The notes: a model not told the origin generated them from the letters alone. A stretch of 64,000 nt of DNA from Pseudomonas pergaminensis (GCF_024112395.2 NZ_CP078013.2:6046501-6110500), one strand, 5' to 3'. Positions 17,022-25,221 are shown, numbered from the stretch's first letter. Numbers and translations: made by a program.

Positions 17022-18461
17022 TTATGTGGGCAATGTGGAGACTGTGTGGAGATGCAGCACCGCCTGCACGCCGCCGTCGACATTGCCGATCTGCAATGCG
17101 CCGCCGTGCAGCTTCATCACTTCCTCGACAAAGTTGAGGCCCAGGCCGGTGCTTTTGCGCCCACTGGCCGGGCGTGGCAGCGAGTAGAAACGCTCGCTCA
17201 GGCGTGGCAGGGCGTAGTCGGGAATCGGCGTGGCCTGGTTGAACAGGCTCACCTGCACGTCGTTGTGTCGCGTCTGCGCGCTGAACCTCAGCAGGCCGCC
17301 GGGCGGCGTGAAGTCCAGTGCATTGTCCAGCAGGTTGCCCAGTGCCTGACGCAGCAGAAAGGGTTCGCCATACACGTTTACATCCGCCGCAATCGTCTGC
17401 TCGACGCGCAACCCGGCGCCTTCGATACGGGCACACTGGGCCTTGATTACCTCATCGACCATGGCCGCCAGTGCAATACTGGCCTGCTCTTCCAGGCCCT
17501 GGCGTTGTTCGACCTGCGCCAGGTTCAGCAGGCGCTCGATCAACTGCTGCAGGCGCGCACTTTCGCTGTCGATATTGCCGACGAAGCGCTGCTGCTGCTC
17601 ACGGGTCATATCGCCCTGCAACAGCTCGGCCGCACCGCGTATCGCCGCCAGCGGGCTCTTCAATTCATGGGTCAGGGTGTGCACGTAGCGCTCGACGTAA
17701 GCCTTGCCTTCCAACTGCGTGCGCATGTGCTCGACGGCAGTAGAGAGCTGCTTGAGTTCGCCGCCACGGTAATGGGGCAACTCGGCACGCCGGCCTTCGC
17801 TCACCGCTTCGGCATAGGCCGTCAGCCGCCTAAGGGCAACGCTCAGCCACCACGACAATACCGCGCCAAGCAACAGGCCAAGGATCACCAAGCCAGCGCC
17901 GTACCACAGCAAGCGCCGCTCAGTGCGGTCGACATACGGCTGCAACGAGCTATTTGGCTTGGCCACGGTGACCACGCCAATGATATGGCCGTTGTCACGG
18001 ATCGGCGCGCCCACGTGCATTACCGATGAGGCAGGGTCGTCCAGTTCGCTGCGGGTGGAACGCGCACCGTACTCGCCACGCAAGGTCAGGTACACGTCGT
18101 TCCACTTCGAATAGTCCTGCCCCACCGCTTTGCCCGTGGAATCGAGCAACACGGTGCCCTTGGCGTCGGTCACGTAGATGCGATGGTTGACCTGGTTTTT
18201 CGGCAGCCCCCAGATGGTCGCGCCCGGCTGGCGATTGCCGTAGGCCTTGAGCAACTCCGGCCAGTGGCTTTGGCCGAGGGTGCCGTTCTTTACGTCGTCG
18301 CGCAGGATCTCGGCCAGCAGGTTGGCGGTGTCCACCAGGGTTTCTTCGGTGGACTGGCGCACGCCGGGGCGGATTTCCTTCATCACGGTGCTGAGCACAA
18401 AGTAGCCGGTCAGGCCGATAAACAGCGCGTACACCAGGAAGATCCGCAGCCCCAGGCGCAT
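17022..18461 (-). CDS. creC: Sensor histidine kinase CreC
   Basis: 479 residues: N-terminal membrane span, a periplasmic sensor to about 185, a second span (GLVILGLLLGAVLSWWLSVAL), HAMP, then the phospho-acceptor His in HTLTHELKSPLAAIRGAAEL. The ATPase domain follows, with DNALDFTPPGG (N box) and STGLGLNFVEEV (G box). Its ATG overlaps the creB stop (TGATG), so the two are coupled. CreC phosphorylates CreB, which controls creD and envelope genes. Confidence 0.95.
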   Translation of the reverse strand: MRLGLRIFLVYALFIGLTGYFVLSTVMKEIRPGVRQSTEETLVDTANLLAEILRDDVKNGTLGQSHWPELLKAYGNRQPGATIWGLPKNQVNHRIYVTDAKGTVLLDSTGKAVGQDYSKWNDVYLTLRGEYGARSTRSELDDPASSVMHVGAPIRDNGHIIGVVTVAKPNSSLQPYVDRTERRLLWYGAGLVILGLLLGAVLSWWLSVALRRLTAYAEAVSEGRRAELPHYRGGELKQLSTAVEHMRTQLEGKAYVERYVHTLTHELKSPLAAIRGAAELLQGDMTREQQQRFVGNIDSESARLQQLIERLLNLAQVEQRQGLEEQASIALAAMVDEVIKAQCARIEGAGLRVEQTIAADVNVYGEPFLLRQALGNLLDNALDFTPPGGLLRFSAQTRHNDVQVSLFNQATPIPDYALPRLSERFYSLPRPASGRKSTGLGLNFVEEVMKLHGGALQIGNVDGGVQAVLHLHTVSTLPT

Positions 18462-19129
18462 CAGCTATTGCTCGGGCTGTAGCTGTAGCCGAGGCCGCGG
18501 TGAGTCTGGATCGGCTCGGCCTCGGCGGCCACGCTGCGTAATTTGCTGCGCAGGCTTTTGATGTGGCTGTCGATATTGCGCTCGTAGCCGGCATCCGCCG
18601 CCACGCCTACCGCGTCCAGAAGTTGCTCGCGGCTGAACACGCGCTCGGGCTGTTCCAACAGGCTTTGCAGTAAACGGAATTCATGGCGCGTGAGGCTCAA
18701 AGGCTGGCCGCGATAGCTGATCTGCATGCGCTCCAGGTCAACCTGGAACAGCGCCGGCGCAGCACCAGGGCCAATCCGCTTGAGGATCGCCCTGACCCGC
18801 GCCGTCACTTCCCGTGGGCTGAAGGGCTTGACCACATAATCATCGGCGCCGATCTCCAGCCCCACCACGCGGTCGATCTCACCATCCCGGGCACTGAGGA
18901 ACATCACCGGCACTTCGCTGAACCGGCGCAGTTGCTTGCAGGTTTCAAACCCGGTGATATCTGGCAGGCCGATGTCGAGGATGATCAGGTCGGCAGGCGT
19001 CTGGCGCTGATGGGCCAGCGCCTCCTGGCCGAGGCTCAGCCAGGTGGTGGTGAAGCCCTCGCCTTGCAGGGCGAATATCAGTGTGTCGGCTATTGCCGCT
19101 TCGTCTTCGACAATCAGGATATGCGCCAT
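18461..19129 (-). CDS. creB: Response regulator CreB
   Basis: A 222-residue OmpR/PhoB-family regulator. The receiver domain has acidic residues EDEA near residue 8 and the phospho-Asp in LIILDIGLPDITG near 53, with K in DYVVKPFSPRE. The winged-helix DNA-binding domain covers about 130-220 (SLTRHEFRLLQSLLEQPERV; HRGLGYSYSP). It is the first gene of the cre cluster and starts 9 bp after the retropepsin-like gene on the same strand. Confidence 0.95.
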   Translation of the reverse strand: MAHILIVEDEAAIADTLIFALQGEGFTTTWLSLGQEALAHQRQTPADLIILDIGLPDITGFETCKQLRRFSEVPVMFLSARDGEIDRVVGLEIGADDYVVKPFSPREVTARVRAILKRIGPGAAPALFQVDLERMQISYRGQPLSLTRHEFRLLQSLLEQPERVFSREQLLDAVGVAADAGYERNIDSHIKSLRSKLRSVAAEAEPIQTHRGLGYSYSPSNS

Positions 19130-19138
19130 GGTGGTCCG

Positions 19139-19639
19139 TCAGCAGTCCGGTTTGTCGGCAGTGTAACGACGCGCCGGGTTCACCGCCGCGCCAAATTCAC
19201 GCAGGGCCTTGGCGCCGATCAACAAGGGGTAGTTGAAGCTGCTGCGGTCGGTGAGGTTGACCTCGACAGTGCGCTTGACGTTGCCCAGGCACATTTCCAG
19301 GTCGACCACCGGACGTTTGGCCACGGACGGCTCGTCCTTGTCGTCGTCTTCGTCGGCGCGGCTCTTGATCTTGCTGATGCGCGACACTTTGTGTTCATAG
19401 ACTTTATTGGACGCGTCCTTGCCGCCGAGGCGGAAGCGCACCCAATCGTCGCCATCACGGGTGAAGGTCTCGATGTCGCGGGCCGACAGCGAGGCAGTCA
19501 GCGCGCCGGTGTCCATCTTGGCCTTGAAGGTTTCGCCGATCTCCGGCAGTTGGATGTATTCGTAGCGACCGTATAGGGTCGGCTCGGCGGCCATGACAGG
19601 CAAGGCAGCCAGGGCGAGGGAGGCAAGGAGCAGTTTCAC
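19139..19639 (-). CDS. Retropepsin-like aspartic protease family protein (secreted)
   Basis: A 166-residue protein with a signal peptide (MKLLLASLALAALPVMAAEP) and the aspartic-protease-like motif KMDTGALTASL near residue 42, plus PLLIGAKALREFG near 140. This is the RimK-associated 'ATP-dependent zinc protease' family (PF05618), now seen as retropepsin-like. It lies just upstream of creB on the same strand and may be cotranscribed. A run of acidic residues (ADEDDDKDE) is inserted mid-domain. Substrate unknown. Confidence 0.8.
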   Translation of the reverse strand: MKLLLASLALAALPVMAAEPTLYGRYEYIQLPEIGETFKAKMDTGALTASLSARDIETFTRDGDDWVRFRLGGKDASNKVYEHKVSRISKIKSRADEDDDKDEPSVAKRPVVDLEMCLGNVKRTVEVNLTDRSSFNYPLLIGAKALREFGAAVNPARRYTADKPDC

Positions 19640-19812
19640 GAAGTGATTTCCTCGGAAAGAAGTAGGCGGATTCTAGACCGCAAAGGCAGCACTTAGTTAG
19701 CTCGCTCCAGCATAACCGGCACATTGTGAAACATTCGTCCGGCGAATTCGGATTTGGCCTCTAGACTCACCTCTCTTATCATGGCCCGCCCACAGGACTC
19801 CAAGAGTTACTT

Positions 19813-20700
19813 ATGCGCCGCCTGCTCACCGGCTGTTTCGTCACACTGCTGCTATTGCTCAACACCCTGGTGCTGTTCGGCCCGTTGATGGTGTTTGCCC
19901 TGCTCAAGCTGGTTGCCCCCGGTCGCTTGCGTGACTACATGTCGTGGGCGGTGATGTGGATCGCCGAGACCTGGGCCGAGATCGACAAGCTGATTTTCTC
20001 GCTGTGCATCCCCACCCGCTGGGATATTCGCGGCGGCGACGATTTGCGCGGTGACACCAGCTACCTGGTGATCAGCAACCACCAATCCTGGGTGGATATC
20101 CCGGCGCTGATCCAGGCCCTCAACCGGCGCACGCCGTTCTTCAAATTCTTCCTGAAAAAAGAGCTGATCTGGGTGCCCTTCCTGGGCCTGGCGTGGTGGG
20201 CGCTGGATTACCCGTTCATGAAGCGCTACACCAAGGCGTTCCTGGCCAAGCACCCGGAACTGGCGGGGCAGGATTTGAAGATCACCAAAGAGGCCTGCGA
20301 GCTGTTCAAGCGCCAGCCGGTGACGGTGGTCAATTACCTGGAGGGTACGCGGTTCACCGAAGGTAAACGCAAGCAGCAGGACTCACCGTTCACGCGCCTG
20401 CTCAAGCCCAAGGCCGGTGGCGTGGCATTCGTGCTGGCGGCGATGGGTGAACAACTGGACGCGGTGCTCGACGTGACGGTGGTCTACCCGCAAGACAGGA
20501 TTCCGGGGTTCTGGGATTTGATCTGCGGATCGGTACCGACGGTGATCATTGATATCCGTACCCGCGAGCTGGACCCCGCGTTGTGGCAAGGGGATTACGA
20601 GAACGATCCGGCATTTCGCCAGACCGTCCAGAACTGGGTCAACCAGCTCTGGACGGAGAAGGACGCGCGCATCGAACAACTGCGCGCGGAGCGTCCTTAA
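19813..20700 (+). CDS. Lysophospholipid acyltransferase-like protein (PlsC/YihG family)
   Basis: A 295-residue membrane-associated acyltransferase with an N-terminal hydrophobic helix (residues 8-35). It carries the HX4D catalytic motif NHQSWVDIP near residue 95, FFLKKELIWVPFLG (block 2), EGTRFTEGKR (block 3, near 180) and a proline-containing block 4 (VTVVYPQDRIPG). It probably acylates lysophosphatidic acid or a related acceptor. Divergent from the cre cluster. Its last bases overlap the end of the convergent DUF2780 gene. Confidence 0.85.
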   Translation: MRRLLTGCFVTLLLLLNTLVLFGPLMVFALLKLVAPGRLRDYMSWAVMWIAETWAEIDKLIFSLCIPTRWDIRGGDDLRGDTSYLVISNHQSWVDIPALIQALNRRTPFFKFFLKKELIWVPFLGLAWWALDYPFMKRYTKAFLAKHPELAGQDLKITKEACELFKRQPVTVVNYLEGTRFTEGKRKQQDSPFTRLLKPKAGGVAFVLAAMGEQLDAVLDVTVVYPQDRIPGFWDLICGSVPTVIIDIRTRELDPALWQGDYENDPAFRQTVQNWVNQLWTEKDARIEQLRAERP

Positions 20701-21269
20701 CTGCCGGTGCCCCAGGCCTGGGCCAGCTTGCCCAGCACCGAGCTGCTGGCACCCTGGCCGCCCAGGTATTGCAGGATCACCGGGGCAAACTGGCCGACCA
20801 TGCCACTGTCCATGCCCAAGGCGCTGAACGCGGTGTTCAGGTCGTTGGTGTTCTTCACATTGCCCAGCAGGCCGTCGAGGCCGCTGGTCTTGCTGCCGCC
20901 GGTCTGGCCGAGCATCCCGCTCAAGGCCCCGAGGCTACCCAACGCATTGTTGCCCGACAGCTGGTCGAGCCCCGGCACGCTATTGCCCAGCTGCGAATAG
21001 TCGTTGCCGCTCAGTTTGTTCTTGGCCAGGCCCAGCATGGCGCCCGTACCGCCCACCGCTTGTTCGGGCGTGATATTCAGTTGCGAGGTCAGGGCGCTCA
21101 ACAACCCGGCCGTCTCGGACGACGGTGCGGCTGCAGCGGCCTTGTTGTTGCCACCCTGCATACCGGAAATGGCGTTGGCCGCGTCGCCAAGGCTGAACCC
21201 TGCGGCGAACACCGGGCCGGCCGCCAGGGTCATCAGGCAGGAAAGGGCGAAACCGCGTGAAATCTTCAT
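20697..21269 (-). CDS. DUF2780-family secreted protein
   Basis: A 190-residue protein with a signal peptide (MKISRGFALSCLMTLAAGPVFA). It is low-complexity and rich in Gly, Ala, Leu and Ser, with repeated short blocks such as GLLSALTSQLNITPEQA, LGSLGALSGMLGQ and GQFAPVILQYLGGQG, typical of the DUF2780 (VcgC/VcgE-like) family. ATG 21269 was chosen because the signal peptide begins there. It is convergent with the acyltransferase gene (4-bp overlap). Function unknown. Confidence 0.75.
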   Translation of the reverse strand: MKISRGFALSCLMTLAAGPVFAAGFSLGDAANAISGMQGGNNKAAAAAPSSETAGLLSALTSQLNITPEQAVGGTGAMLGLAKNKLSGNDYSQLGNSVPGLDQLSGNNALGSLGALSGMLGQTGGSKTSGLDGLLGNVKNTNDLNTAFSALGMDSGMVGQFAPVILQYLGGQGASSSVLGKLAQAWGTGS

Positions 21270-21405
21270 CGAAACAACCTCTGGGTGTAGGGGTGAAAGC
21301 AGGCGTTTGACTGGGGATCCGGCACATTGTTCCGGGTCGGCCGAGGAACCCAATCGGCATATCAGAGTCCATGAAATGACTTCAAGACTTGCCAGGAACA
21401 GCCAT

Positions 21406-21864
21406 ATGAGCGCCACCCGTCCCCAAGTAATTGAACAAAAACCGCCTTTCTGGAACCGTCCACGCGTGTTCATCGGCGTCTGCGTGGCCATCGTCGCCGG
21501 CCTCGGCGGCGCGTTCTACACCCAGGACAACGTCAATTCCGCCGCCACCCTGGTGACCACCGCCCAGCAACCCGCGGCGCAGATTATGGCGCACAACGAT
21601 TACCTCGAAGTAGAGCCGATCGCCACGGCAGCAGTTGAGCCGGATCGCAGCCTGGAACTGTGGGCCATGCCCGACGGCAGCGCACCGGTGTCGCTTGGGC
21701 TATTGCCGGAGGATGGCAAAGGCATCATCGGACTCAACCCCCGCCAGCAGGAAAGCATCAGCAAGCCGGTGGAGCTGATGGTGAGTTCGGAGACCAAGGG
21801 TGGTTCCATCAGCAAACAGCCGACGGGGCCGACCGTCTACCAAGGCGCACTGGCCACACGCTGA
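21406..21864 (+). CDS. Anti-sigma-K (RskA) C-terminal domain protein lacking the sigma-binding part
   Basis: A 152-residue protein with one membrane segment at about residues 20-40 (VFIGVCVAIVAGLGGAFYT). The region after it carries the RskA signatures SLELWAMPDGSAPVSLGLLP and ETKGGSISKQPTGPTVYQG. Full anti-sigma-K proteins have about 90 additional N-terminal residues that bind an ECF sigma factor; here only 19 precede the membrane span and no sigma gene is adjacent. It could be a degraded remnant or a re-purposed periplasmic domain. AGGA lies 9 bases upstream of the ATG. Confidence 0.65.
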   Translation: MSATRPQVIEQKPPFWNRPRVFIGVCVAIVAGLGGAFYTQDNVNSAATLVTTAQQPAAQIMAHNDYLEVEPIATAAVEPDRSLELWAMPDGSAPVSLGLLPEDGKGIIGLNPRQQESISKPVELMVSSETKGGSISKQPTGPTVYQGALATR

Positions 21865-21884
21865 TCCCCCAAACACCACAAACC

Positions 21885-21973
21885 CATGTGGGAGGGGGCT
21901 TGCTCCCGATAGCTGTAGTTCAGTCACAACTTTACTGACTGAGCCACCGCCATCGGAGCCCCCTCCCACATTG
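21885..21973. repeat. REP pair
   Basis: GTGGGAGGGGGCTTGCTCCC and an inverted GGAGCCCCCTCCCACA separated by about 45 bp. Confidence 0.85.
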
Positions 21974-22019
21974 ATATTCAGTGCCTGGGTGACTTGCTCG
22001 TGGCAAGGGATGGCGCTTT

Positions 22020-22260
22020 ATAGTTCGGCCGTCGTCCACATGGCGACACGGGTTTGGCGACCCGGTGAATGGTGCAAAAGCTTCTGCTTTGTTGCAGGCC
22101 CTTTTGCGTCCGCAATATCCGCTTTCATGGTGGCTGTGCGCGGGAGACCTTCGGGTCTGCCGGTTCCATTCCCGGTTCGCCAACCTGCGTACAGCTGCCA
22201 CCCAATTCGTTTGGCGACAAATATGTGTGTAGCCCACCTCTACTTGAATGGGTTCAAAAC
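22020..22260 (+). other. Structured non-coding leader (candidate RNA element)
   Basis: No convincing gene lies in the 395 bp before 22261, but the stretch is rich in possible RNA structure. CGGGT-ACCCG forms a hairpin at 22049-22064. GCAAAAG (22074-22080) pairs with CTTTTGC (22101-22107). AGACC-TTCG-GGTCT at 22145-22158 is a stem closed by a UUCG tetraloop. TTGGCGA occurs at 22054 and 22211 with its complement TCGCCAA at 22176, allowing alternative pairing. It ends directly before the small ORF at 22261, so it may be a regulatory 5' leader or an sRNA. Confidence 0.4.
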
Positions 22261-22416
22261 ATGAACCGATACATGCCGCTCACCGGCCACGACAGCGCCA
22301 CCCCATCCCTGCACACCGACACCCTCGTCCCCCAGGACTTCGACCTGCTATGCGCCATTGCGCTGTGCGACGGCTGCGATTTGCTCGATGTCATCAGCCG
22401 GCGATTGCAGGCTTAA
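22261..22416 (+). CDS. Small hypothetical protein (51 aa)
   Basis: Encodes MNRYMPLTGHDSATPSLHTD and a C-terminal helix-rich part with DFDLLCAIALCDGCDLLDVI. It has two or three Cys residues, no signal peptide and a weak ribosome-binding site. It is followed 13 bp later by a strong terminator, which argues that the ORF and the leader upstream form one transcription unit. Family not recognised. Confidence 0.45.
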   Translation: MNRYMPLTGHDSATPSLHTDTLVPQDFDLLCAIALCDGCDLLDVISRRLQA

Positions 22417-22428
22417 AAATTGCCGCAA

Positions 22429-22456
22429 AAAGGGCGATGCCCTGTCGCCCTTTCTG
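22429..22456 (+). terminator. Terminator after the 51-aa ORF
   Basis: AAAGGGCGA / TCGCCCTTT 9-bp stem with a 7-base loop, preceded by A residues and ending in T. Confidence 0.8.
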
Positions 22457-22539
22457 TACCTGCCTATGCAATTTCTGGCAGCTTCAAATATACCGACTTC
22501 CATATAAAACGAATTTTTCATATCGAATAATTATAAATT

Positions 22540-22557
22540 ACTGTCATTTCTAACAGT
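22540..22557 (+). promoter_or_regulatory. lux/las-box-like palindrome upstream of the DUF3757-like cluster
   Basis: ACTGTCATTTCTAACAGT has one mismatch between its 7-bp arms and matches the sites at 4603 and 5504 in arms, spacing and orientation. It lies 64 bp before ATG 22622, with TAGCAT about 24-28 bases beyond it as a possible -10. Confidence 0.55.
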
Positions 22558-22621
22558 ACCCCACGCTAGCAAACCGTCTTAGCATTCAGACGTCACCTCA
22601 CAATTCAATTAAGGATCAGAT

Positions 22622-22975
22622 ATGAATTATCAATTCGCCGTAGGAATGCTGGCTGCTTGTGTATTGGCCGGGGGCGCTCATGCAGCTGATATCAAGGACT
22701 GCCCGGCACCTAGCACCATTAAATCTGAAGCATTCCAAGAAACCATCCAAGGTAATAGGGTCGACGGTTTCAAATACACCGCCGAGAGCGGTGGTAGGGA
22801 GTGGACGGGCCAAACAGGTAACACTAAACATGATTACCTGGAACGTAAATATGAACTCGAAGCAGAGACGATCAATGTAGTGAATGGAAAGCTGCGCTGT
22901 GACTACGGCGGCAAAACGCTGATAGAAAATGGTGAAACTGCAGTTCCTTATCTAAGACTCACAGCAACGCAATAA
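22622..22975 (+). CDS. DUF3757-like small secreted protein 1
   Basis: A 117-residue protein. The signal peptide is MNYQFAVGMLAACVLAGGAHA; the mature part has CPAP..TIK, FKYTAESGGREWTGQT and, near the end, LRCDYGGKTLIENG with a second Cys that could pair with the first. It closely resembles the third gene (23592-23975) from the W-x-GQT motif to the end. A lux-box-like palindrome precedes it and an AAGGGCGAC hairpin follows. The family is of unknown function; the DUF number is from memory of the pattern. Confidence 0.65.
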   Translation: MNYQFAVGMLAACVLAGGAHAADIKDCPAPSTIKSEAFQETIQGNRVDGFKYTAESGGREWTGQTGNTKHDYLERKYELEAETINVVNGKLRCDYGGKTLIENGETAVPYLRLTATQ

Positions 22976-22980
22976 TTAAT

Positions 22981-23004
22981 AAGGGCGACTTTGCGGTCGC
23001 CCTT
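22981..23004. terminator. Hairpin after DUF3757-like gene 1
   Basis: AAGGGCGAC / GTCGCCCTT 9-bp perfect stem with a 6-base loop, preceded by AATAATTAAT. It is the same design as the terminator at 23976, so gene and terminator were probably duplicated together. Confidence 0.65.
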
Positions 23005-23028
23005 CCCGCAACCCACAGGAGGCGGGTA

Positions 23029-23433
23029 ATGAGAAGCTCACTACTTGCAGGTATGTTGGCCACGATGGCCCTGGTGAACACTGTCGGTGCAGCGACCTCC
23101 ACCTGTCCCTCGATCCAAGCCATCAAACAAACGGAGATGATCAATGGCGGTTACCGCTATGAGGCGTCACAACCTGATGGACGGGCCTGGATAGGTGAAA
23201 ACCCGTTGGCTGCCGCTTCGTACTTGAATGATTCGACCTTTCACGATGCCCGGTACGATGCAAACAACAAAACCGTCACCTGCACCTATAAGGGCCCCAT
23301 GAATAACGACGCGAGCTTTTCGGTCGCGCTCAAACCTGTGTCTGCCTGGAACCTTATCCCTCCTATTGGCGAGTGGAAAGGCACGTATTGCGAAGCACTG
23401 GCAATTTCCAAGTGCTCATTTACGCATCAGTAA
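23029..23433 (+). CDS. DUF3757-like small secreted protein 2
   Basis: A 134-residue protein with a signal peptide (MRSSLLAGMLATMALVNTVGA), then TCPSIQAIKQTEMINGGYRY and W-IGENPLAAASY, with a Cys in TVTCTYKG aligning with the LRCDYGG Cys of its neighbours. It has a longer C-terminal tail with two further Cys (TYCEALAISKCSF). AGGAGG lies well placed before the ATG. It is a more distant member of the tandem trio. Function unknown. Confidence 0.65.
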   Translation: MRSSLLAGMLATMALVNTVGAATSTCPSIQAIKQTEMINGGYRYEASQPDGRAWIGENPLAAASYLNDSTFHDARYDANNKTVTCTYKGPMNNDASFSVALKPVSAWNLIPPIGEWKGTYCEALAISKCSFTHQ

Positions 23434-23591
23434 AAACGTCACCCGAATCATTCCGACCGTTCACGTTCACAAATCCTCAGCCAGCCGTCGACGTTCTTGC
23501 GGAACTGTGGGCCCGGCACGGCCCACCCAAGGCAGCCTTCTCACGATTTTCGACGCGAAGGTTCAGCCACAAACAAAGGAACTGTGACGAC

Positions 23592-23975
23592 ATGATCGGA
23601 TTGATACCCAATATTTTCGCTGCCGCTACCGCACTCAACCTTCTCGATTTTCGCAGGCCACACCAGGCCTCATCGGGCCAGGCCATCGACATCGGCCAAT
23701 GCCCAGCCGTCAGCGACATCCACTCCAAACCCTACACGGACCCTGACCTGCCACCGCCCTACGGCGAAGGCTATGAATACTCGGCCCACACCAGGGGCAG
23801 GACATGGAAGGGCCAGACAGCCGGAACAGATGACGATTATCTAGCCCCCAGGTACGCACTCAAGGCAGAGACCATCACCCAGACAGAGGGAAGGCTACGT
23901 TGTGACTATGGCGGAAAGACTGTCGTTGAAGAGGGTGTAACAGCCACTCCCTACCTGCGGCTCAACTCACAATAA
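23592..23975 (+). CDS. DUF3757-like small secreted protein 3
   Basis: A 127-residue protein closely related to gene 1 over its last 70 residues (YEYSAHTRGRTWKGQT; LRCDYGGKTVVEEG; TPYLRLNSQ). The N-terminus (MIGLIPNIFAAATALNLLDF) is only weakly signal-like and lacks a clear cleavage site, so the secretion signal may be degenerate or the start misplaced. The 158 bp between genes 2 and 3 hold nothing recognisable beyond an AAGGA ribosome-binding site. A bidirectional terminator follows. Confidence 0.6.
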   Translation: MIGLIPNIFAAATALNLLDFRRPHQASSGQAIDIGQCPAVSDIHSKPYTDPDLPPPYGEGYEYSAHTRGRTWKGQTAGTDDDYLAPRYALKAETITQTEGRLRCDYGGKTVVEEGVTATPYLRLNSQ

Positions 23976-24010
23976 ATAATAAGGGCGACCCTGGGGTCGC
24001 CCTTATTATT
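23976..24010. terminator. Bidirectional terminator between the DUF3757-like cluster and fdhA
   Basis: AATAATAAGGGCGACC / GGTCGCCCTTATTATT is a perfect 16-bp stem with a 3-4 base loop, A-rich on one side and T-rich on the other. It serves the convergent genes on both sides. Confidence 0.9.
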
Positions 24011-24021
24011 TGCCCTGCTCT

Positions 24022-25221
24022 TTATGCCGCACTGAACAACTTATGCGGATCAATCACAAACTTCTTCGGCACACCCGCATCGAACTCGCCATACCCACGC
24101 GGCGCGTCGTCCAGGCTGATCACCTGCACACCGACGATCTCGGCAATGTTGATACGGTCCCACATGATCGCCTGCATCAACGCGCGGTTGTACTTCATCA
24201 CCGGGGTCTGGCCGGTGTGGAAGCTGTGGGACTTGGCCCAGCCCAGGCCGAAGCGGATGCTCAGGCTGCCCATTTTTGCCGCAGCGTCCACAGCACCCGG
24301 ATCTTCGGTGACGTACAGGCCAGGGATACCGATCTTGCCCGCCACGCGCACCACGCCCATCAGGGAGTTGAGCACGGTGGCCGGGGCTTCCGCCTTGACG
24401 CCTTCATGACCATGACCACGGGCTTCGAAGCCCACGGCATCGACGGCGCAGTCCACTTCCGGCTCACCCAGCAGTGCGGCGATCTGTTCGTGCAGCGGGG
24501 TGTCCTGGGACAGGTCGGCAATCTCGAAGCCCTGGGCCTTGGCGTGGGCCAGGCGGATCGGGTTGACGTCACCGATGATCACCACTGCCGCACCCAACAG
24601 GCGCGCCGATGCCGCCGCCGCCAAGCCCACAGGGCCGGCACCGGCGATATAAACCGTGCTGCCTGGGCCAACGCCGGCAGTGACGGCGCCGTGGTAGCCG
24701 GTGGGGAGAATGTCGGAGAGGCAGGTCAGGTCGCGGATTTTCTCCATGGCCTTGTCGCGGTCCGGCAGTTTGAGCAGGTTGAAGTCGGCGTACGGCACCA
24801 GCACGTACTCGGCCTGACCACCGGTCCAGTCGCCCATGTCGACGTAGCCGTAGGCGCCACCGGCACGGGCCGGGTTGACGGTGAGGCATACGCCGGTGTG
24901 CTGCTCCTTGCAGGAACGGCAGCGGCCGCACGCCACGTTGAAGGGTACGGAAACCAGGTCGCCGATCTTCAGGTTTTCGACGTCGCTGCCCTTCTCGATC
25001 ACTTCACCGGTGATTTCATGACCGAGCACCAGGCCGGTCTGGGCAGTGGTGCGGCCACGCACCATGTGTTGGTCGGAGCCGCAGATGTTGGTGGAGACCA
25101 CGCGCAGGATGACGCCGTGCTCAATCTTCCTGCCACGGGGGTCCTGCATTTTGGGATAGTCGATTTTCTGTACTTCGACCTTGCCGTTGCCGAGATACAC
25201 GACACCACGATTACCAGACAT
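24022..25221 (-). CDS. fdhA: Glutathione-independent formaldehyde dehydrogenase
   Basis: A 399-residue zinc alcohol-dehydrogenase-family enzyme that oxidises formaldehyde to formate with NAD. Catalytic-zinc ligands lie in STNICGSDQHM and GLVLGHEITGEV, structural-zinc cysteines in CGRCRSCKEQHTGVC and the nucleotide site in VYIAGAGPVGLAAAASARL. It matches the Pseudomonas putida FdhA type, which works without glutathione. As the last gene of the glyA-soxBDAG-purU-fdhA series it removes the formaldehyde released by demethylation of glycine-betaine intermediates. A REP pair separates it from purU. Confidence 0.95.
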   Translation of the reverse strand: MSGNRGVVYLGNGKVEVQKIDYPKMQDPRGRKIEHGVILRVVSTNICGSDQHMVRGRTTAQTGLVLGHEITGEVIEKGSDVENLKIGDLVSVPFNVACGRCRSCKEQHTGVCLTVNPARAGGAYGYVDMGDWTGGQAEYVLVPYADFNLLKLPDRDKAMEKIRDLTCLSDILPTGYHGAVTAGVGPGSTVYIAGAGPVGLAAAASARLLGAAVVIIGDVNPIRLAHAKAQGFEIADLSQDTPLHEQIAALLGEPEVDCAVDAVGFEARGHGHEGVKAEAPATVLNSLMGVVRVAGKIGIPGLYVTEDPGAVDAAAKMGSLSIRFGLGWAKSHSFHTGQTPVMKYNRALMQAIMWDRINIAEIVGVQVISLDDAPRGYGEFDAGVPKKFVIDPHKLFSAA

